Of a stretch of DNA of 64,000 nt, positions 32,931 through 43,256 are shown in pieces. The DNA is taken from contig JAQBYJ010000002.1 of the NCBI GenBank assembly GCA_027622555.1, forward strand, positions 62,001 to 126,000. Direction: 5' to 3'. Within the stretch, counting starts at the first letter, position 1; each line of letters opens with the position of its first letter. The notes below the pieces were generated by a model that saw only the letters and a program-made list of their open reading frames with translations, was not told the DNA's origin and made no database searches. Made by a program: the position numbers and the translations under genes. The stretch comes from Verrucomicrobiota bacterium. Lineage in GTDB: Bacteria; Verrucomicrobiota; Verrucomicrobiia; Opitutales; UBA2995.

Positions 32931-35786
32931 TTAGAGTAAGCTCTCGGTTGCGCCTTCAACAATCAGGCGAATCGAATCAAGCCTCAGGCGTGCATGAGCT
33001 ATGGCATTCAAGGTTTTTTTCAATTGTTTCCTTGCATGGTCGATCTCGTCCAAACGGACGTGATCGTTGATCTTTCGTAAATCAACCAGACGTCTATAGG
33101 CAGCGCTGAGCATGGCGTGGGCTGTTGTTCCCGCTTTTGCTTTGAGTGCTTCGGCTTCTGCTTCCGCCAATTCGGTTGCACCCTCAATCATGGCCTTGAG
33201 TAAACCTTCGTTGAAACCCGGCATCTCCAGAAAACGATAAATATTTCCATCTTCCGCTTCAGCCGTAATAGCTTCATGCGTACGATCATCACTTAGATCA
33301 TTACCCCGAATATCCACCAGCATGCGGATGGGAGTCGGGGCAAGGTATTGCTCCACGTGCCACTTCGAATCAGCCACCGCTTCACATACAAAAATTGCCT
33401 CCAATAAAATATTGGAAGTATTGGCTTCAATCAGACCTAGCGCGGTAGTACCTGCCTTGGAATTCACGAGAAGATCCATAGAGTCCCAATAAATGGGGTG
33501 GTCTGGTGAGATAAAGGCCATGTCTTCCCGGGTTATCGCTCTCGCCCGATCAAAAGTCGCCATCATACCTTCCTGGGGAATAGAGGGATAAGCTTCGATA
33601 TAGGCGTGAGAAGGATCTAAAAAGATATCGCCCTCATCGTGCTCATGCAACCGCACTCCGTAGTGATCAAAAATATCACACAATCCTTCTCTAAAACTGG
33701 AATCCGAGTCCACTTCCCGGATACGCTCTATAATCTTACCAGCAACATTCTTATCGAAGGAGTTCAATTCCAACAACCGGTCCCTGCCTTTGCGTAGTTT
33801 TTCCTGAAGTTGTTCACGAAAAACAATCGTTTCCTCAACGAGTTTATCCCATGGATTTCCAGGGACAACCATACTGGCTGCATCATATTCCAGAGCCATC
33901 TCCAAAACCCTCTTCCTGAAGCGATCCTGAAACTCGGTTCCACCATGCAAAGAGGTTTCGATTGAGTTGAGGCCACGGTGATACCAGTCAGCGAGGAACT
34001 CCTGACAGCTACCTTTCACAAATGGCACATGAACCTGAATCGTCTCGGTTTGTCCTATTCGGTCCAGTCGACCAATTCGTTGTTCAAGCAATCCCGGATT
34101 GAGCGGCAGATCAAACAAGACGAGATGGTGGGCAAACTGAAAATTTCTACCCTCACTCCCAATTTCCGAACAAATGAGCAATTGGGCACCATCTTCTTCC
34201 GCGAACCAGGCAGCATTCCTATCTCGTTTAACCAGGGCAAGGCCTTCATGAAACAGTCCCACTTTCGCGCTGATCTTTTCCTGAAGGGCAGCTTCCAATG
34301 CCAAGACCTTTCGCTGCGACTTACAGATGAGAAGCAGTTTCTGGTCCCGGTTTGATTTCAAAAAATCTGCCAACCAATCGATACGTGGATCTTCTTTAAA
34401 CGAATAACGAATATCATCCTCGTGATCATTTTCCTCGGCTTCGAGCTCACGACGAATCCGATTCAGCAAGGTCTTGTTATCCTCATCGATCAATTCCGGA
34501 ATGAATTTTCTCTTAGGGAAGCCAGTCATATTGGAACGAGTATTGCGAAACATTACCCGGCCAGTGCCGTGTTGATCGAGCAAGGCGGTTAATAATTCAT
34601 CCTTTGCGCCTGCATCCTTCGAAGCCAAAGCAAGTAAATGGCCTTCCAATCCCTCAGTATCCTTATCGAAAATTCGCTTCAGGTGTTTCTGATCCGTTTT
34701 ATTCAGGACTTTGTCATCAATGATTTTTCCAGCGATTTCGGCAATCACACCAAAATCTTCAGCTTCCTTGAGAAAACTGTCGAAATCGTCATAACGAGCG
34801 GGGTCAAGCAGACGCAATCGGGCAAAGTGCCCCGGCAAACCTAGTTGAGTTGGTGTTGCGGTAAGGAGCAAAAGTCCCGGTGAACGAAGGGCCAGTTCAT
34901 CAACCAAAACGTAGTCATCGCTCACCTTATCGGGTGCCCATTCAAGGTGATGCGCTTCATCGACGACCACCATGTCCCATTCGCCCTCAATAGCTTGCTT
35001 CTGACGGATTTCACTTCCGGTTAAAAAGGAAACACTGCAAAGCACCAACTGTTCATCGAGAAATGGATTTGCACCGGGATCCCCGTGCTCCACTGACTGG
35101 CAGCGTTCCTCATCGAAGATACTGAACCACAAATTAAATCGACGTAAGAGTTCTACAAACCACTGGTGGACCAAGGATTCCGGCACTAAAATAATGGCGC
35201 GGCTCACTTTTCCTACGGCAAGAAGGCGCTGAAGTATAAGACATGCTTCGATTGTCTTCCCAAGTCCTACTTCGTCAGCGAGTAGTACACGGGGGATTTG
35301 GCGAGTGGCCACTTCGTTTAAAATATAAATCTGATGAGGAATAAGGTCTACACGACCTCCAAGGTAGCCCCGGACGGATGATTGCCTGGAATTTACCTGA
35401 GCCTGGAGCGTTTTGAAGCGTAGCTCGAATACTTCACCAGAATCCACCTTACCCTTCATCAGGCGCTCATGAGGCAAGCTAAAGTTCGTGATGTCTGAAA
35501 TCTCGTCTTCACTCACTCGAAATCCACCACCCACATAGATAAGCAAGCCATCCGCTTCAACTACTTCTTCGATAGTCAACTTCTCCTCGTCTTTCGTAAG
35601 CACAGTCTCGCCAACGCGAAACTTGACGCGTTTCAAAACAGACGCGCCGGTAGCATAAATACGTTTTTCACCACTGGTTGGGAAATCCACCCCCACCTGA
35701 TAGCGATCAACACTCGTAATAATCCCCAAACCCAGTTCGGGTTCCGGCTCACTCAAGCATCTCTGACCAACTACAAATAAATCCAT
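32931..35786 (-). CDS. rapA: RapA-like SNF2-family ATPase
   Basis: A 951-residue Swi2/Snf2 translocase resembling RapA, which recycles RNA polymerase during transcription. N-terminal beta-rich segments (1-110) resemble the RapA NTD. The ATPase core shows Walker A DEVGLGKT at 171-178, DEAH at 276-279, LLLLTATPTQLG, and the helicase C block SEIGSEGRNFQFAHHLVLFD with QRIGRLDRIGQ. The C-terminal third is alpha-helical and matches the RapA layout. Length and domain order fit Escherichia coli RapA (968 residues). It is transcribed away from the amidohydrolase gene at 35952. Confidence 0.9.
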   Translation of the reverse strand: MDLFVVGQRCLSEPEPELGLGIITSVDRYQVGVDFPTSGEKRIYATGASVLKRVKFRVGETVLTKDEEKLTIEEVVEADGLLIYVGGGFRVSEDEISDITNFSLPHERLMKGKVDSGEVFELRFKTLQAQVNSRQSSVRGYLGGRVDLIPHQIYILNEVATRQIPRVLLADEVGLGKTIEACLILQRLLAVGKVSRAIILVPESLVHQWFVELLRRFNLWFSIFDEERCQSVEHGDPGANPFLDEQLVLCSVSFLTGSEIRQKQAIEGEWDMVVVDEAHHLEWAPDKVSDDYVLVDELALRSPGLLLLTATPTQLGLPGHFARLRLLDPARYDDFDSFLKEAEDFGVIAEIAGKIIDDKVLNKTDQKHLKRIFDKDTEGLEGHLLALASKDAGAKDELLTALLDQHGTGRVMFRNTRSNMTGFPKRKFIPELIDEDNKTLLNRIRRELEAEENDHEDDIRYSFKEDPRIDWLADFLKSNRDQKLLLICKSQRKVLALEAALQEKISAKVGLFHEGLALVKRDRNAAWFAEEDGAQLLICSEIGSEGRNFQFAHHLVLFDLPLNPGLLEQRIGRLDRIGQTETIQVHVPFVKGSCQEFLADWYHRGLNSIETSLHGGTEFQDRFRKRVLEMALEYDAASMVVPGNPWDKLVEETIVFREQLQEKLRKGRDRLLELNSFDKNVAGKIIERIREVDSDSSFREGLCDIFDHYGVRLHEHDEGDIFLDPSHAYIEAYPSIPQEGMMATFDRARAITREDMAFISPDHPIYWDSMDLLVNSKAGTTALGLIEANTSNILLEAIFVCEAVADSKWHVEQYLAPTPIRMLVDIRGNDLSDDRTHEAITAEAEDGNIYRFLEMPGFNEGLLKAMIEGATELAEAEAEALKAKAGTTAHAMLSAAYRRLVDLRKINDHVRLDEIDHARKQLKKTLNAIAHARLRLDSIRLIVEGATESLL

Positions 35787-35951
35787 CTCGGATGGTGTGA
35801 CACTTTTCTAGCTCAGCTCAAAACAAAATTCGGATTTTTAGTATTCCATTTAGAACGGCTCAATAATGGGACCTTTTCACCGGGTGAAAAACAGGGGCCT
35901 GCATATTCTGTGTCCCACCTTCTGTGGAATTGAAAATGTTTGGTTGGCAAA

Positions 35952-37121
35952 ATGAAGATTTTTAAGGACATTTCCTTTATGTCCAATTTACCCCATCTGC
36001 CTCTGATTTCGTGGATTTTCCTTCTGTTGACCACCCTTGGATTCACTCCCAGCTCATCCATCATGGCCGCATCCAATCTCGATTACCTATCTTCGATCAA
36101 GAAATTTGATGTGCACACACACGAGCGCGTCGATGAGCTTTTTATCCGGGAGATACTGGATGAAGACAATTGGAAGTACATTAACGTCTGTGTTGCCAGT
36201 CGAGGTTCGGAAAGCACCAAAAGCCAACGTGAAAATGCACGAGTGCTGCTGGAAAAGTATCCGAGGTATTTTGCCTGGACTACAACCTTCGACGTGGAAG
36301 GCATGTTCGAGCCGAGTTGGGTGGATTCCGTTTTGAAAGGCTTAAAAGAAGATTTTGATCACGGCGCAATCGGTGTTAAAGTATGGAAGAATATCGGCAT
36401 GGAAATCAGAAAGCCGAATGGAGATTATATTCAACTGGATGATCCCCTGTTTAAACCGATCTGGGAACTGATTGCCAGAGAAGGTAAAACCCTGATGGCT
36501 CATATGGGTGAACCGCTTCACGCCTGGATGCCCACCTTTACTACAGAAGATGGATTCACCAGAAATTATTGGGCGACGCACCCCGAATACAGTTTTTATG
36601 ACAAACCCGAAAAACCATCCTACAGCGACATCATCTCGGCAGCGGATACTGTAATCCGTGAAAATCCGGATATGCGCTATGTCGGCGCACACTTGGCCAG
36701 CCTGGAGTTTGATGTGGCCGAGCTCGCAATGCGCATGGATATGTACCCCAACTTTGCAGTAGAGATTGGAGGCCGCACCCGTTATCTTATGTGGCAGGCG
36801 CACGGGAAAGTGAGGGCTTTCTTTATTAAATACCAGGACCGGATCATGTACGGAACCGATATGGGAGCGTCGGCAGGTTTAAGCGATCGGCAACGCAGAG
36901 AAAGGAAAGCACAGATCAAGGAACGCAACCGTCAGTTTGCTCGTTACTATGCTACCGACGATGAGATTCCCTTTGGAGATTTACTTTCCTCAGATAAGCC
37001 AGTTCGAGAACCAGAGTATTACGTGACAGGATTGGCATTGCCCCAAAAGGTCCTGAAAAAAGTATACTATGATAACGTATTGAAGTGGTTTCCTGGCGTT
37101 GAACAAGAATACCGTGATTGA
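35952..37121 (+). CDS. Exported amidohydrolase-family TIM-barrel protein
   Basis: A 389-residue protein of the amidohydrolase 2 family (PF04909: decarboxylases and lactonases). N-terminal hydrophobic signal (LISWIFLLLTTLGF). The barrel begins KKFDVHTHERVDE (metal H-x-H). It continues with GAIGVKVWKN, LMAHMGEPL (metal His), VGAHLASLEF and the last metal Asp in RIMYGTDMGAS. Reactions in the family include decarboxylation and hydrolysis of sugar lactones, which would fit a carbohydrate region. A TTG four codons upstream also reads in frame; ATG 35952 was chosen. Confidence 0.82.
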   Translation: MKIFKDISFMSNLPHLPLISWIFLLLTTLGFTPSSSIMAASNLDYLSSIKKFDVHTHERVDELFIREILDEDNWKYINVCVASRGSESTKSQRENARVLLEKYPRYFAWTTTFDVEGMFEPSWVDSVLKGLKEDFDHGAIGVKVWKNIGMEIRKPNGDYIQLDDPLFKPIWELIAREGKTLMAHMGEPLHAWMPTFTTEDGFTRNYWATHPEYSFYDKPEKPSYSDIISAADTVIRENPDMRYVGAHLASLEFDVAELAMRMDMYPNFAVEIGGRTRYLMWQAHGKVRAFFIKYQDRIMYGTDMGASAGLSDRQRRERKAQIKERNRQFARYYATDDEIPFGDLLSSDKPVREPEYYVTGLALPQKVLKKVYYDNVLKWFPGVEQEYRD

Positions 37122-37214
37122 GGCAGGTGAGACCAAGTCAGCCGACGGAATTAGGATAGCAATTGAAAAAAGTCATTGAAAGGCCGTTTCCTCAATTAAC
37201 TTCACGAATACTCC

Positions 37215-38264
37215 TTAACGGTCGAACATTTCCAACTGACGGTCGTCCATCCTGGAAGGTTCTTCAAATTTCACTCCAACTCCCAGAAGTCGAACAGGCT
37301 CTGAGCTCCTTCCAAAAGCTTCTTCCAATAGCGGGATGTAGGTCTGCAAAGAAACGTCGCTTCCGATTCGTTCTTTGGTCGTGGTTGTAAAATCTCCAAA
37401 TTTCAATTTCAGAAACACTTTATAGACTCGATCCTTCATACTGGCTTTGTCCAGGTCTCCCTTCAGTTCATCGACCAATTCGGGCAATTCGTCGAGACAT
37501 GCCTGTAGCGAATCGAGATCATCCGAAAAGGTTGTTTCATTACTCATAGATTTTCGTAAGCGTGTCGCTTCGACAGGACGATCATCCTGACCGCGGCACA
37601 GCTTATACATTTCCGTTCCCCAGGTGGGACCGAAATGACGCAGAAGCTCGCCCAAAGGAGCTTCTCTTAATTGACCACAAGTTTCAAATCCGAGGGAATG
37701 TAGGCGAGCTGCTGATTTCGGACCCACGCCATGTAACTTCCGTACAGGAAGGTCAGTCATGAAAGCTTCGATCTCTTCAGGTAACACGGCAAACTGTCCG
37801 TTTGGTTTTTTCCAATCACTTGCGATTTTCGCCAGCATTTTGTTGCACGAAATACCTGCACTGGCCGTGAGCTGTGTCTCATCCCAAATCTTCTTTCTAA
37901 TTTCTTTGGCAATTTGCCAGGCATACTCCTCACGATGCGTAACATCCAAATAAGCTTCATCCAACGACAGCGGTTCGATGAGCGCCGTGTAGCGTTTGAA
38001 TATCGAACGAATTTTGGCTGACTCTGCTCGATAAGCAGAAAAACGAATGGGTTTGATGATAAGGTGAGGACAAAGTTTCATGGCCGTATAGACGGGCATG
38101 GCGGAACGACAACCAAACTTACGCGCTTCGTAATTGCAGGTCGTCAGAACACTCCGCCCACCAGCACCCCCAACTCCAACCGGTTTATCAGCTACAGAAG
38201 GATCATCGCGACATTCCACCGCAGCGTAAAAACAATCCATATCAATATGGATAATCTTCCGCAT
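37215..38264 (-). CDS. dinB: DNA polymerase IV (Y-family)
   Basis: Translesion DNA polymerase of 349 residues, matching the usual DinB length. The N-terminus is MRKIIHIDMDCFYAAVE, with the first catalytic Asp residues, and SLDEAYLDVT holds the second acidic pair. LTASAGISCNKMLAKIASDWKKPNGQ is the family signature, with a helix-hairpin-helix at VRKLHGVGPKSAARLHSLG and the little-finger domain at the end. The C-terminus ERQLEMFDR-like (DDRQLEMFDR) resembles a sliding-clamp-binding tail. The frame is open 29 codons further upstream, but ATG 38264 gives the canonical start. Typically SOS-controlled; no LexA box identified. Confidence 0.93.
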   Translation of the reverse strand: MRKIIHIDMDCFYAAVECRDDPSVADKPVGVGGAGGRSVLTTCNYEARKFGCRSAMPVYTAMKLCPHLIIKPIRFSAYRAESAKIRSIFKRYTALIEPLSLDEAYLDVTHREEYAWQIAKEIRKKIWDETQLTASAGISCNKMLAKIASDWKKPNGQFAVLPEEIEAFMTDLPVRKLHGVGPKSAARLHSLGFETCGQLREAPLGELLRHFGPTWGTEMYKLCRGQDDRPVEATRLRKSMSNETTFSDDLDSLQACLDELPELVDELKGDLDKASMKDRVYKVFLKLKFGDFTTTTKERIGSDVSLQTYIPLLEEAFGRSSEPVRLLGVGVKFEEPSRMDDRQLEMFDR

Positions 38265-38376
38265 GGGGTGAATGGTTTCGTTTGCAGTTTCCTCTTTCAA
38301 CTCGGTCTTGATCTTTAAGGTCAAGCCTGTCAGCCATCCTAAACGGCACAAGTTATTCCTAGTTCCGAATTATCCT

Positions 38377-39036
38377 ATGTTCTACCGACCCAACAAAGCA
38401 TTCAAAATCAGCAACTCTCTGCTCATACTTCTCACAATCCAATTGGCGCTTCTCAGCGGTTGCGGCAAGAGTGAATCGAAAAATCCGCAGATGGAGAATG
38501 TTGAAACCAAGACTCTGGTAAAAAAGCCGCCAGTACAAACTTCCAACAAAATTGCCATCCCATTCGATATCGCGGTTCAAGCGGCGCTCGAAGGTCATAC
38601 GGCAACGGTTCAACAAGCACTCGATACCGGTACGAATCCGAATCAATTGGATGAAAATGGTCGAAACATGCTCATGGTCGCCTCGTTCAACGGGCATAAA
38701 GACATCATGGAAATGTTAATTAAAGCTGGCACCACGATCGACACCCAGGACGTGGCTGGCAGAACCGCACTGATGTTTGCCTCAACCGGCAAGGACATGG
38801 ACACGATCAGTTTACTCCTGAAACACGGTGCCAAGGTCAACCTGGTTGATAGAGAAGAGCACTGGTCCCCTCTGATGTTTGCCGCAGCTGAAGGAAATAT
38901 AGAGGTTGTCCAACTTCTTTTGGATAATGGTGCCGATATCACACACGTCGATATCGACGGTGAATCTTCCGAATTGTTTGCCAGAAACAATGGTCATACA
39001 GATGTGGCAGATTTATTGAAGAATTTGATAAAATAG
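38377..39036 (+). CDS. Ankyrin-repeat lipoprotein
   Basis: A 219-residue lipoprotein, with signal LLILLTIQLALLSGC (Cys at about residue 29 from ATG 38377), then a short charged linker and four to five ankyrin repeats. Repeats read, for example, NGRNMLMVASFNGHKDIMEM, AGRTALMFASTGKDMDTISL and HWSPLMFAAAEGNIEVVQLL. Such lipoproteins mediate protein contacts at the inner or outer membrane; no partner is evident. The longer frame from 38272 overlaps the dinB leader and lacks a signal, so it was rejected. Confidence 0.8.
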   Translation: MFYRPNKAFKISNSLLILLTIQLALLSGCGKSESKNPQMENVETKTLVKKPPVQTSNKIAIPFDIAVQAALEGHTATVQQALDTGTNPNQLDENGRNMLMVASFNGHKDIMEMLIKAGTTIDTQDVAGRTALMFASTGKDMDTISLLLKHGAKVNLVDREEHWSPLMFAAAEGNIEVVQLLLDNGADITHVDIDGESSELFARNNGHTDVADLLKNLIK

Positions 39037-39124
39037 CCCGATCGGTAAAGAAATACCTAGGGTGAAGAACTCAGGGGGGTAACGTAATCGGATTCGCTGA
39101 TTTTATTATCCTACCTGATCTCAA

Positions 39125-42100
39125 ATGCCTTGGACGTGTACCAAACCAAACTTCTTTTCTACCAGACTTGCTGGTTCCATTCTTGTTTGGCTGTGCGTTT
39201 CCGTGCCACTACTGGCTGCCGAAACCAGCAAAGTCTACTTTCTCGGAAATTCATTTACCTGGGATACACAGCCCAACAATATTTCGACCGCCACAACCCT
39301 ACCGGATGGTATTGAGCAGGAAATCGGCTGGGGCATCTACAGTGGTAAGTCGCTTACTTACATTGTAGAGAATCCTGAGGAATCAGTCAAAGAAGTCGGA
39401 TTGGTCGCCTATGATTATTACCCTGACCCAAACCACTCAGGCAATTTTGAAACAGATCTACCTAATAATCATTGGGACATGATCAGTATGCAACCGCACA
39501 CCTATGGAGGTGGCTTGTTTATCGAAACAGAAATCGCAGCCGCAAAAACGGTGATTGATACCGCCAGGCAAAACCCAGCCAACACATGCACAACTTTTTT
39601 CATTTTGGGTCCATGGGCATTTAAGGAAAGCCCAGACAAAAGTGGTGCGCGGACTTACTCAGGCAACTGGCTGAGTGGCTATTCCCAGAATAGACTAGAT
39701 GAGGGTAGACTTCCAAATGTTCGCCAAGCCTTTCGCGGTCTCTTCCTGGATCGAATAAAAGCTGAGAACCCGGAAGCCACCGTGAATTGGATTCCAATTG
39801 GCGAGGTTCTATATCGTCTCGATCAAGAGTTACAGGCAGGTAAATTTGAAGGCCTATCGGGATCCTGGGATCTATTCGACCCAGCCGGAGTCCACTTGGC
39901 CGATACCAATGATGACGGCATTGCTGGCCGCTATATTGCACATATTACAACTTTAAGCACCCTTTGGTCAAAAAATCCTACAAGCATTATTACAAAGTAT
40001 GAAGGGGTGATTGACCCAGGGTTTAAGGCTTTGGTCGATGAAGTCGTTTGGAGCACCGTTCAGGAGTTTCTGCCGACCTATGCCGTGTGTGAAAGCGCTG
40101 GAAATCCAAATTTGATTCCCCACCCTGGATTACCTGGTGCATTGCTTAAAAGCCCGTTGTATAAGGTCGGCGTGAAACTCTCCGATTCGGAAGAATTTCT
40201 GGAATCCGAAACCATGGAGTACGCAACCAACTTCGGAGATGATCCAATTATCAATGATCCCTATAACATTGATGACCTGGACGATCGTGAAGCACTGGCA
40301 GACGCATCGCATTGGACAAGCATAAGCTACGGCAACAATGGATATGTGGTAGATTTTGAAATTTCTTTTTTAACCGAATATCCCATTGAAACAATTGAAG
40401 TATTTCCCGGTAGATATGAAATTCAACCATCCATTAAAGACGGGAAAGCTTACTTCAGTCTACAAGCTGCCAGCAGGTACCTGTATTTGGTAATTAATGA
40501 CAATAAAGAGCAGCCCCTTTTTTTATTTGTCGACCCGCTTGAAACGAATCCACCAAAAGATGGTGACGAAGGTGTGCTCTTTTACGGACCAGGCATTCAT
40601 GACATTGGAATAAACTTCGCGATACCAGAAAGCATCAACACAGTTTATATCGATTTAGGAGCTTATGTCCGTGGCTCTTTTTACGCGAATGGACGGTCAA
40701 ATATTACCGTGCGGGGCCGAGGCACTTTATCCGGGGAAACCCACGGCTTTGACTCGGAGGTGAACGCAGCCATTTTTTTTGATGGGAATGGCACCAATCA
40801 GCAGATTGAAGGCATCACTTCGATTCGGCCAATAAAAAGTCATATTATTTCCAAGGGGACACTTCACACCAGAAACGTGAAATGCTTTTCTTACAATTTA
40901 GGAAGCGATGGAATTGAAGCTGGGATAAATTCGGTAACCGAAGATTGTTTTTTTAAAGTGAACGGTGACATCGTCAAACTGTACAACGACAATCAGGTGG
41001 TTCGCGACCTTGTCGTCTATCACCAAACCAACGGTCCCGTTTTCCAATTTGGTCGATCCAATCAAAGCTCACAAAATAGTTTGATCGAGAGAATTGATGT
41101 CGTCGAAGACAATGCGTTTGGCACAAGCGTAAATGGACACGCAATTTTAGAGTGGTCCCACAACAACCATTCCGGTGGAGAACAAAGAGGACACATTTTC
41201 GAAGACTTCAGATTTGAGAATGGGATAAATCAATTGATTCACATCAACATCGATGAAGCGGCGGGATCGCTCGATATCATTTGCCGAAACTGGTCGATCA
41301 AGGAAGTAGAAGATTCCAGCGATTTATTGGCGCTCTCTCCAGGAAGTATAAAAATCGAATTTGAGAACGTGGTCGTTGGCGAGCAGCACATCGAAAATAA
41401 CGACTTCGAAAACTCAGGCTCAAGTGATTTACAATTAAGCTTTCAGCCATTGCTACAAGGCGACGAACCGGAAATAACCTTACAGCCTTCGGGACTTTTG
41501 GTTGAGCCGGAACAAGACCTGACCTTAAATGCCGAAGCCACAGGAGCGGGAGCTCTCAACTTTCAATGGTTTAAGGACGGCATCCCATTGCCTTCAGCTA
41601 CATCAGCTTTTTTTGAATTCCGAAATATAGCTTCCTCCGCCGAGGGGGAGTACTCAGTAGAAGTAAGCAATAAATTTGGAACAAGCGTCAGCAAAGCAGC
41701 GGTTGTTTCATTTAGCCAATTAAGTCAAAACCTCACATTCGACGCATTGCCTAACATTTCTCCGTACGGTGAATCAGTAGTGGAACTCGCAGCAGAATCC
41801 TCGTCAGGACTAGAGCCTACCTACGAAGTTATCGAAGGACCGGCAACCATTGACGGAAAGGTTGTTACATTAACTGGTTATGGTCTGATCACCATCCGAG
41901 TGTCGCAATCAGGAAACGATCTTTACGCAGAAGCATCCAACCAAGAACGATCCTTCAATGCACTTTCACCTTTTAATTGGTGGCGAATCCAGCAGCTTGG
42001 ACCCGATACTGATATCGAATATTCGGCAGGCATGGAGGACCCAGACAAAGATGCACTCTCGAATATCTTCGAATATTTCCTGGGCACCTCCCCGACCGTA

Positions 42101-42352
42101 TACGATAACACCTCCATCTTTCAGCCGCTGGACGACTCAGTTGATTTCGATATCCAAACCATTCAAAGAGTCACCTCAATCGATGGTTTAAATGTTAAGA
42201 TTGAAGCTTCCAACAATATGGTCAGTTGGTTTCCAATCGACAAAGATTGGCTTGATATTTCTGAAACTCCGGAAGGTAATTTAGTCTACAAGCTAAAAAC
42301 CAAAAGCCTTCCTCCTACAACATTTGTCAGGCTTCGCCTGGAATCCATTTAA
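39125..42352 (+). CDS. Giant secreted SGNH + beta-helix glycosidase-like + Ig protein
   Basis: A 1075-residue secreted protein. Signal peptide (LAGSILVWLCVSVPLLAA), then an SGNH-like domain (about 35-330) with GNSFTWD and a late DPAGVH. Next is a right-handed beta-helix (about 460-760), starting with FYGPGIHDIG and YIDLGAYVRGSFY as in GH49-like dextranase/isopullulanase relatives. An Ig-like domain follows (FQWFKDGIPLPSA, EGEYSVEVSN), then a second sandwich. The C-terminal domain (DPDKDALSNIFEYFLGTSP) is typical of large secreted verrucomicrobial proteins. Probably a polysaccharide-active enzyme with an attached esterase; substrate unknown. It stands alone in its own transcription unit. Confidence 0.75.
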   Translation: MPWTCTKPNFFSTRLAGSILVWLCVSVPLLAAETSKVYFLGNSFTWDTQPNNISTATTLPDGIEQEIGWGIYSGKSLTYIVENPEESVKEVGLVAYDYYPDPNHSGNFETDLPNNHWDMISMQPHTYGGGLFIETEIAAAKTVIDTARQNPANTCTTFFILGPWAFKESPDKSGARTYSGNWLSGYSQNRLDEGRLPNVRQAFRGLFLDRIKAENPEATVNWIPIGEVLYRLDQELQAGKFEGLSGSWDLFDPAGVHLADTNDDGIAGRYIAHITTLSTLWSKNPTSIITKYEGVIDPGFKALVDEVVWSTVQEFLPTYAVCESAGNPNLIPHPGLPGALLKSPLYKVGVKLSDSEEFLESETMEYATNFGDDPIINDPYNIDDLDDREALADASHWTSISYGNNGYVVDFEISFLTEYPIETIEVFPGRYEIQPSIKDGKAYFSLQAASRYLYLVINDNKEQPLFLFVDPLETNPPKDGDEGVLFYGPGIHDIGINFAIPESINTVYIDLGAYVRGSFYANGRSNITVRGRGTLSGETHGFDSEVNAAIFFDGNGTNQQIEGITSIRPIKSHIISKGTLHTRNVKCFSYNLGSDGIEAGINSVTEDCFFKVNGDIVKLYNDNQVVRDLVVYHQTNGPVFQFGRSNQSSQNSLIERIDVVEDNAFGTSVNGHAILEWSHNNHSGGEQRGHIFEDFRFENGINQLIHINIDEAAGSLDIICRNWSIKEVEDSSDLLALSPGSIKIEFENVVVGEQHIENNDFENSGSSDLQLSFQPLLQGDEPEITLQPSGLLVEPEQDLTLNAEATGAGALNFQWFKDGIPLPSATSAFFEFRNIASSAEGEYSVEVSNKFGTSVSKAAVVSFSQLSQNLTFDALPNISPYGESVVELAAESSSGLEPTYEVIEGPATIDGKVVTLTGYGLITIRVSQSGNDLYAEASNQERSFNALSPFNWWRIQQLGPDTDIEYSAGMEDPDKDALSNIFEYFLGTSPTVYDNTSIFQPLDDSVDFDIQTIQRVTSIDGLNVKIEASNNMVSWFPIDKDWLDISETPEGNLVYKLKTKSLPPTTFVRLRLESI

Positions 42353-42563
42353 AAAACGGACCGTAGTTATAGGACAATGAGCTTTGACCAACGCAATCCA
42401 GGTTAAGGTTTCGACAATAAAGGCTTAATAAATCCCTGGCTTGTCATAAGCGAAACCTCACGGATTCAGGAGATCGATTAAAAATTGGAACGGTACCAAA
42501 AAATTCATTTCAACAAATACTTTTTGCTTAACAGTCAGGTTAATCGGACTAGGTTCCTCATCT

Positions 42564-43256
42564 ATGAAGTGGAGAAGCATAATTGGAATTATACTGATTG
42601 GAACCCTGAGCATCCCAGCCTTCGCGCAAAAAGAAAGCGTGAATCCTGGGATAAATGCCTCCTACTTGAAGGAAGGCCTAATCATCGAGGAGTGGATTGA
42701 ACGATTGGAAGCCGAAGGCCGGGAAGTATTCGATAACCGCGAGGCGATTGTGAATGCTCTGGGACTAAAACCCGGCATGAGCATGGTCGATGTGGGAACA
42801 GGTACGGGCGCACACCTCCCCTACCTCTCAGCCAAAGTCCAATCCAGCGGCACGGTTTACGCCGTCGATATTGTTCCAGAATTCCTGGAACATATTGACA
42901 AACAAATCGAGGCCAACGGCTGGAAGAACATCGAAACAGTCCAATGCACCGAGCGCTCAATTGAGGTGCCGGATAATTCAGTCGATCTCGCTTTAATCTG
43001 CAATGTGTACCACCACTTTGAGTACCCAAGTGACTCATTGGCATCCATTCACAAGGCACTTCGAAAGGGAGGCAGAATTGCGCTGATCGATTTTAAACGT
43101 ATTCCGGGAGTGAGCACGGATTGGATACTAAGTCACATGCGGGCCGGGCAAGAGGTGTTTGAAAACGAAATAAAGGAAGCGGGTTTCAAAAAGACAGGTG
43201 AAGTGGATTATTTCTTGACCGACAACTATATGGTCATTTTCGAAAAGATTGAGTAG
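42564..43256 (+). CDS. SAM methyltransferase-like protein with a signal peptide
   Basis: A 230-residue class I methyltransferase fold: motif I VDVGTGTGAHLPYL (about 75-88), acidic AVDIVPEF, VDLALICNVYHHFEYP and KALRKGGRIALIDF. The N-terminus is a clear signal peptide (MKWRSIIGIILIGTLSIPAFAQ). S-adenosylmethionine is not normally available outside the cytoplasm, so either the protein uses another ligand or it is retained. Substrate unknown. Its last 8 bases overlap the start of the flavoprotein gene at 43249. Confidence 0.8.
   Translation: MKWRSIIGIILIGTLSIPAFAQKESVNPGINASYLKEGLIIEEWIERLEAEGREVFDNREAIVNALGLKPGMSMVDVGTGTGAHLPYLSAKVQSSGTVYAVDIVPEFLEHIDKQIEANGWKNIETVQCTERSIEVPDNSVDLALICNVYHHFEYPSDSLASIHKALRKGGRIALIDFKRIPGVSTDWILSHMRAGQEVFENEIKEAGFKKTGEVDYFLTDNYMVIFEKIE

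Noticed and set aside
42353-42563. tRNA or small RNA in the spacer before the methyltransferase
   Set aside because: No cloverleaf or conserved T-loop could be found.
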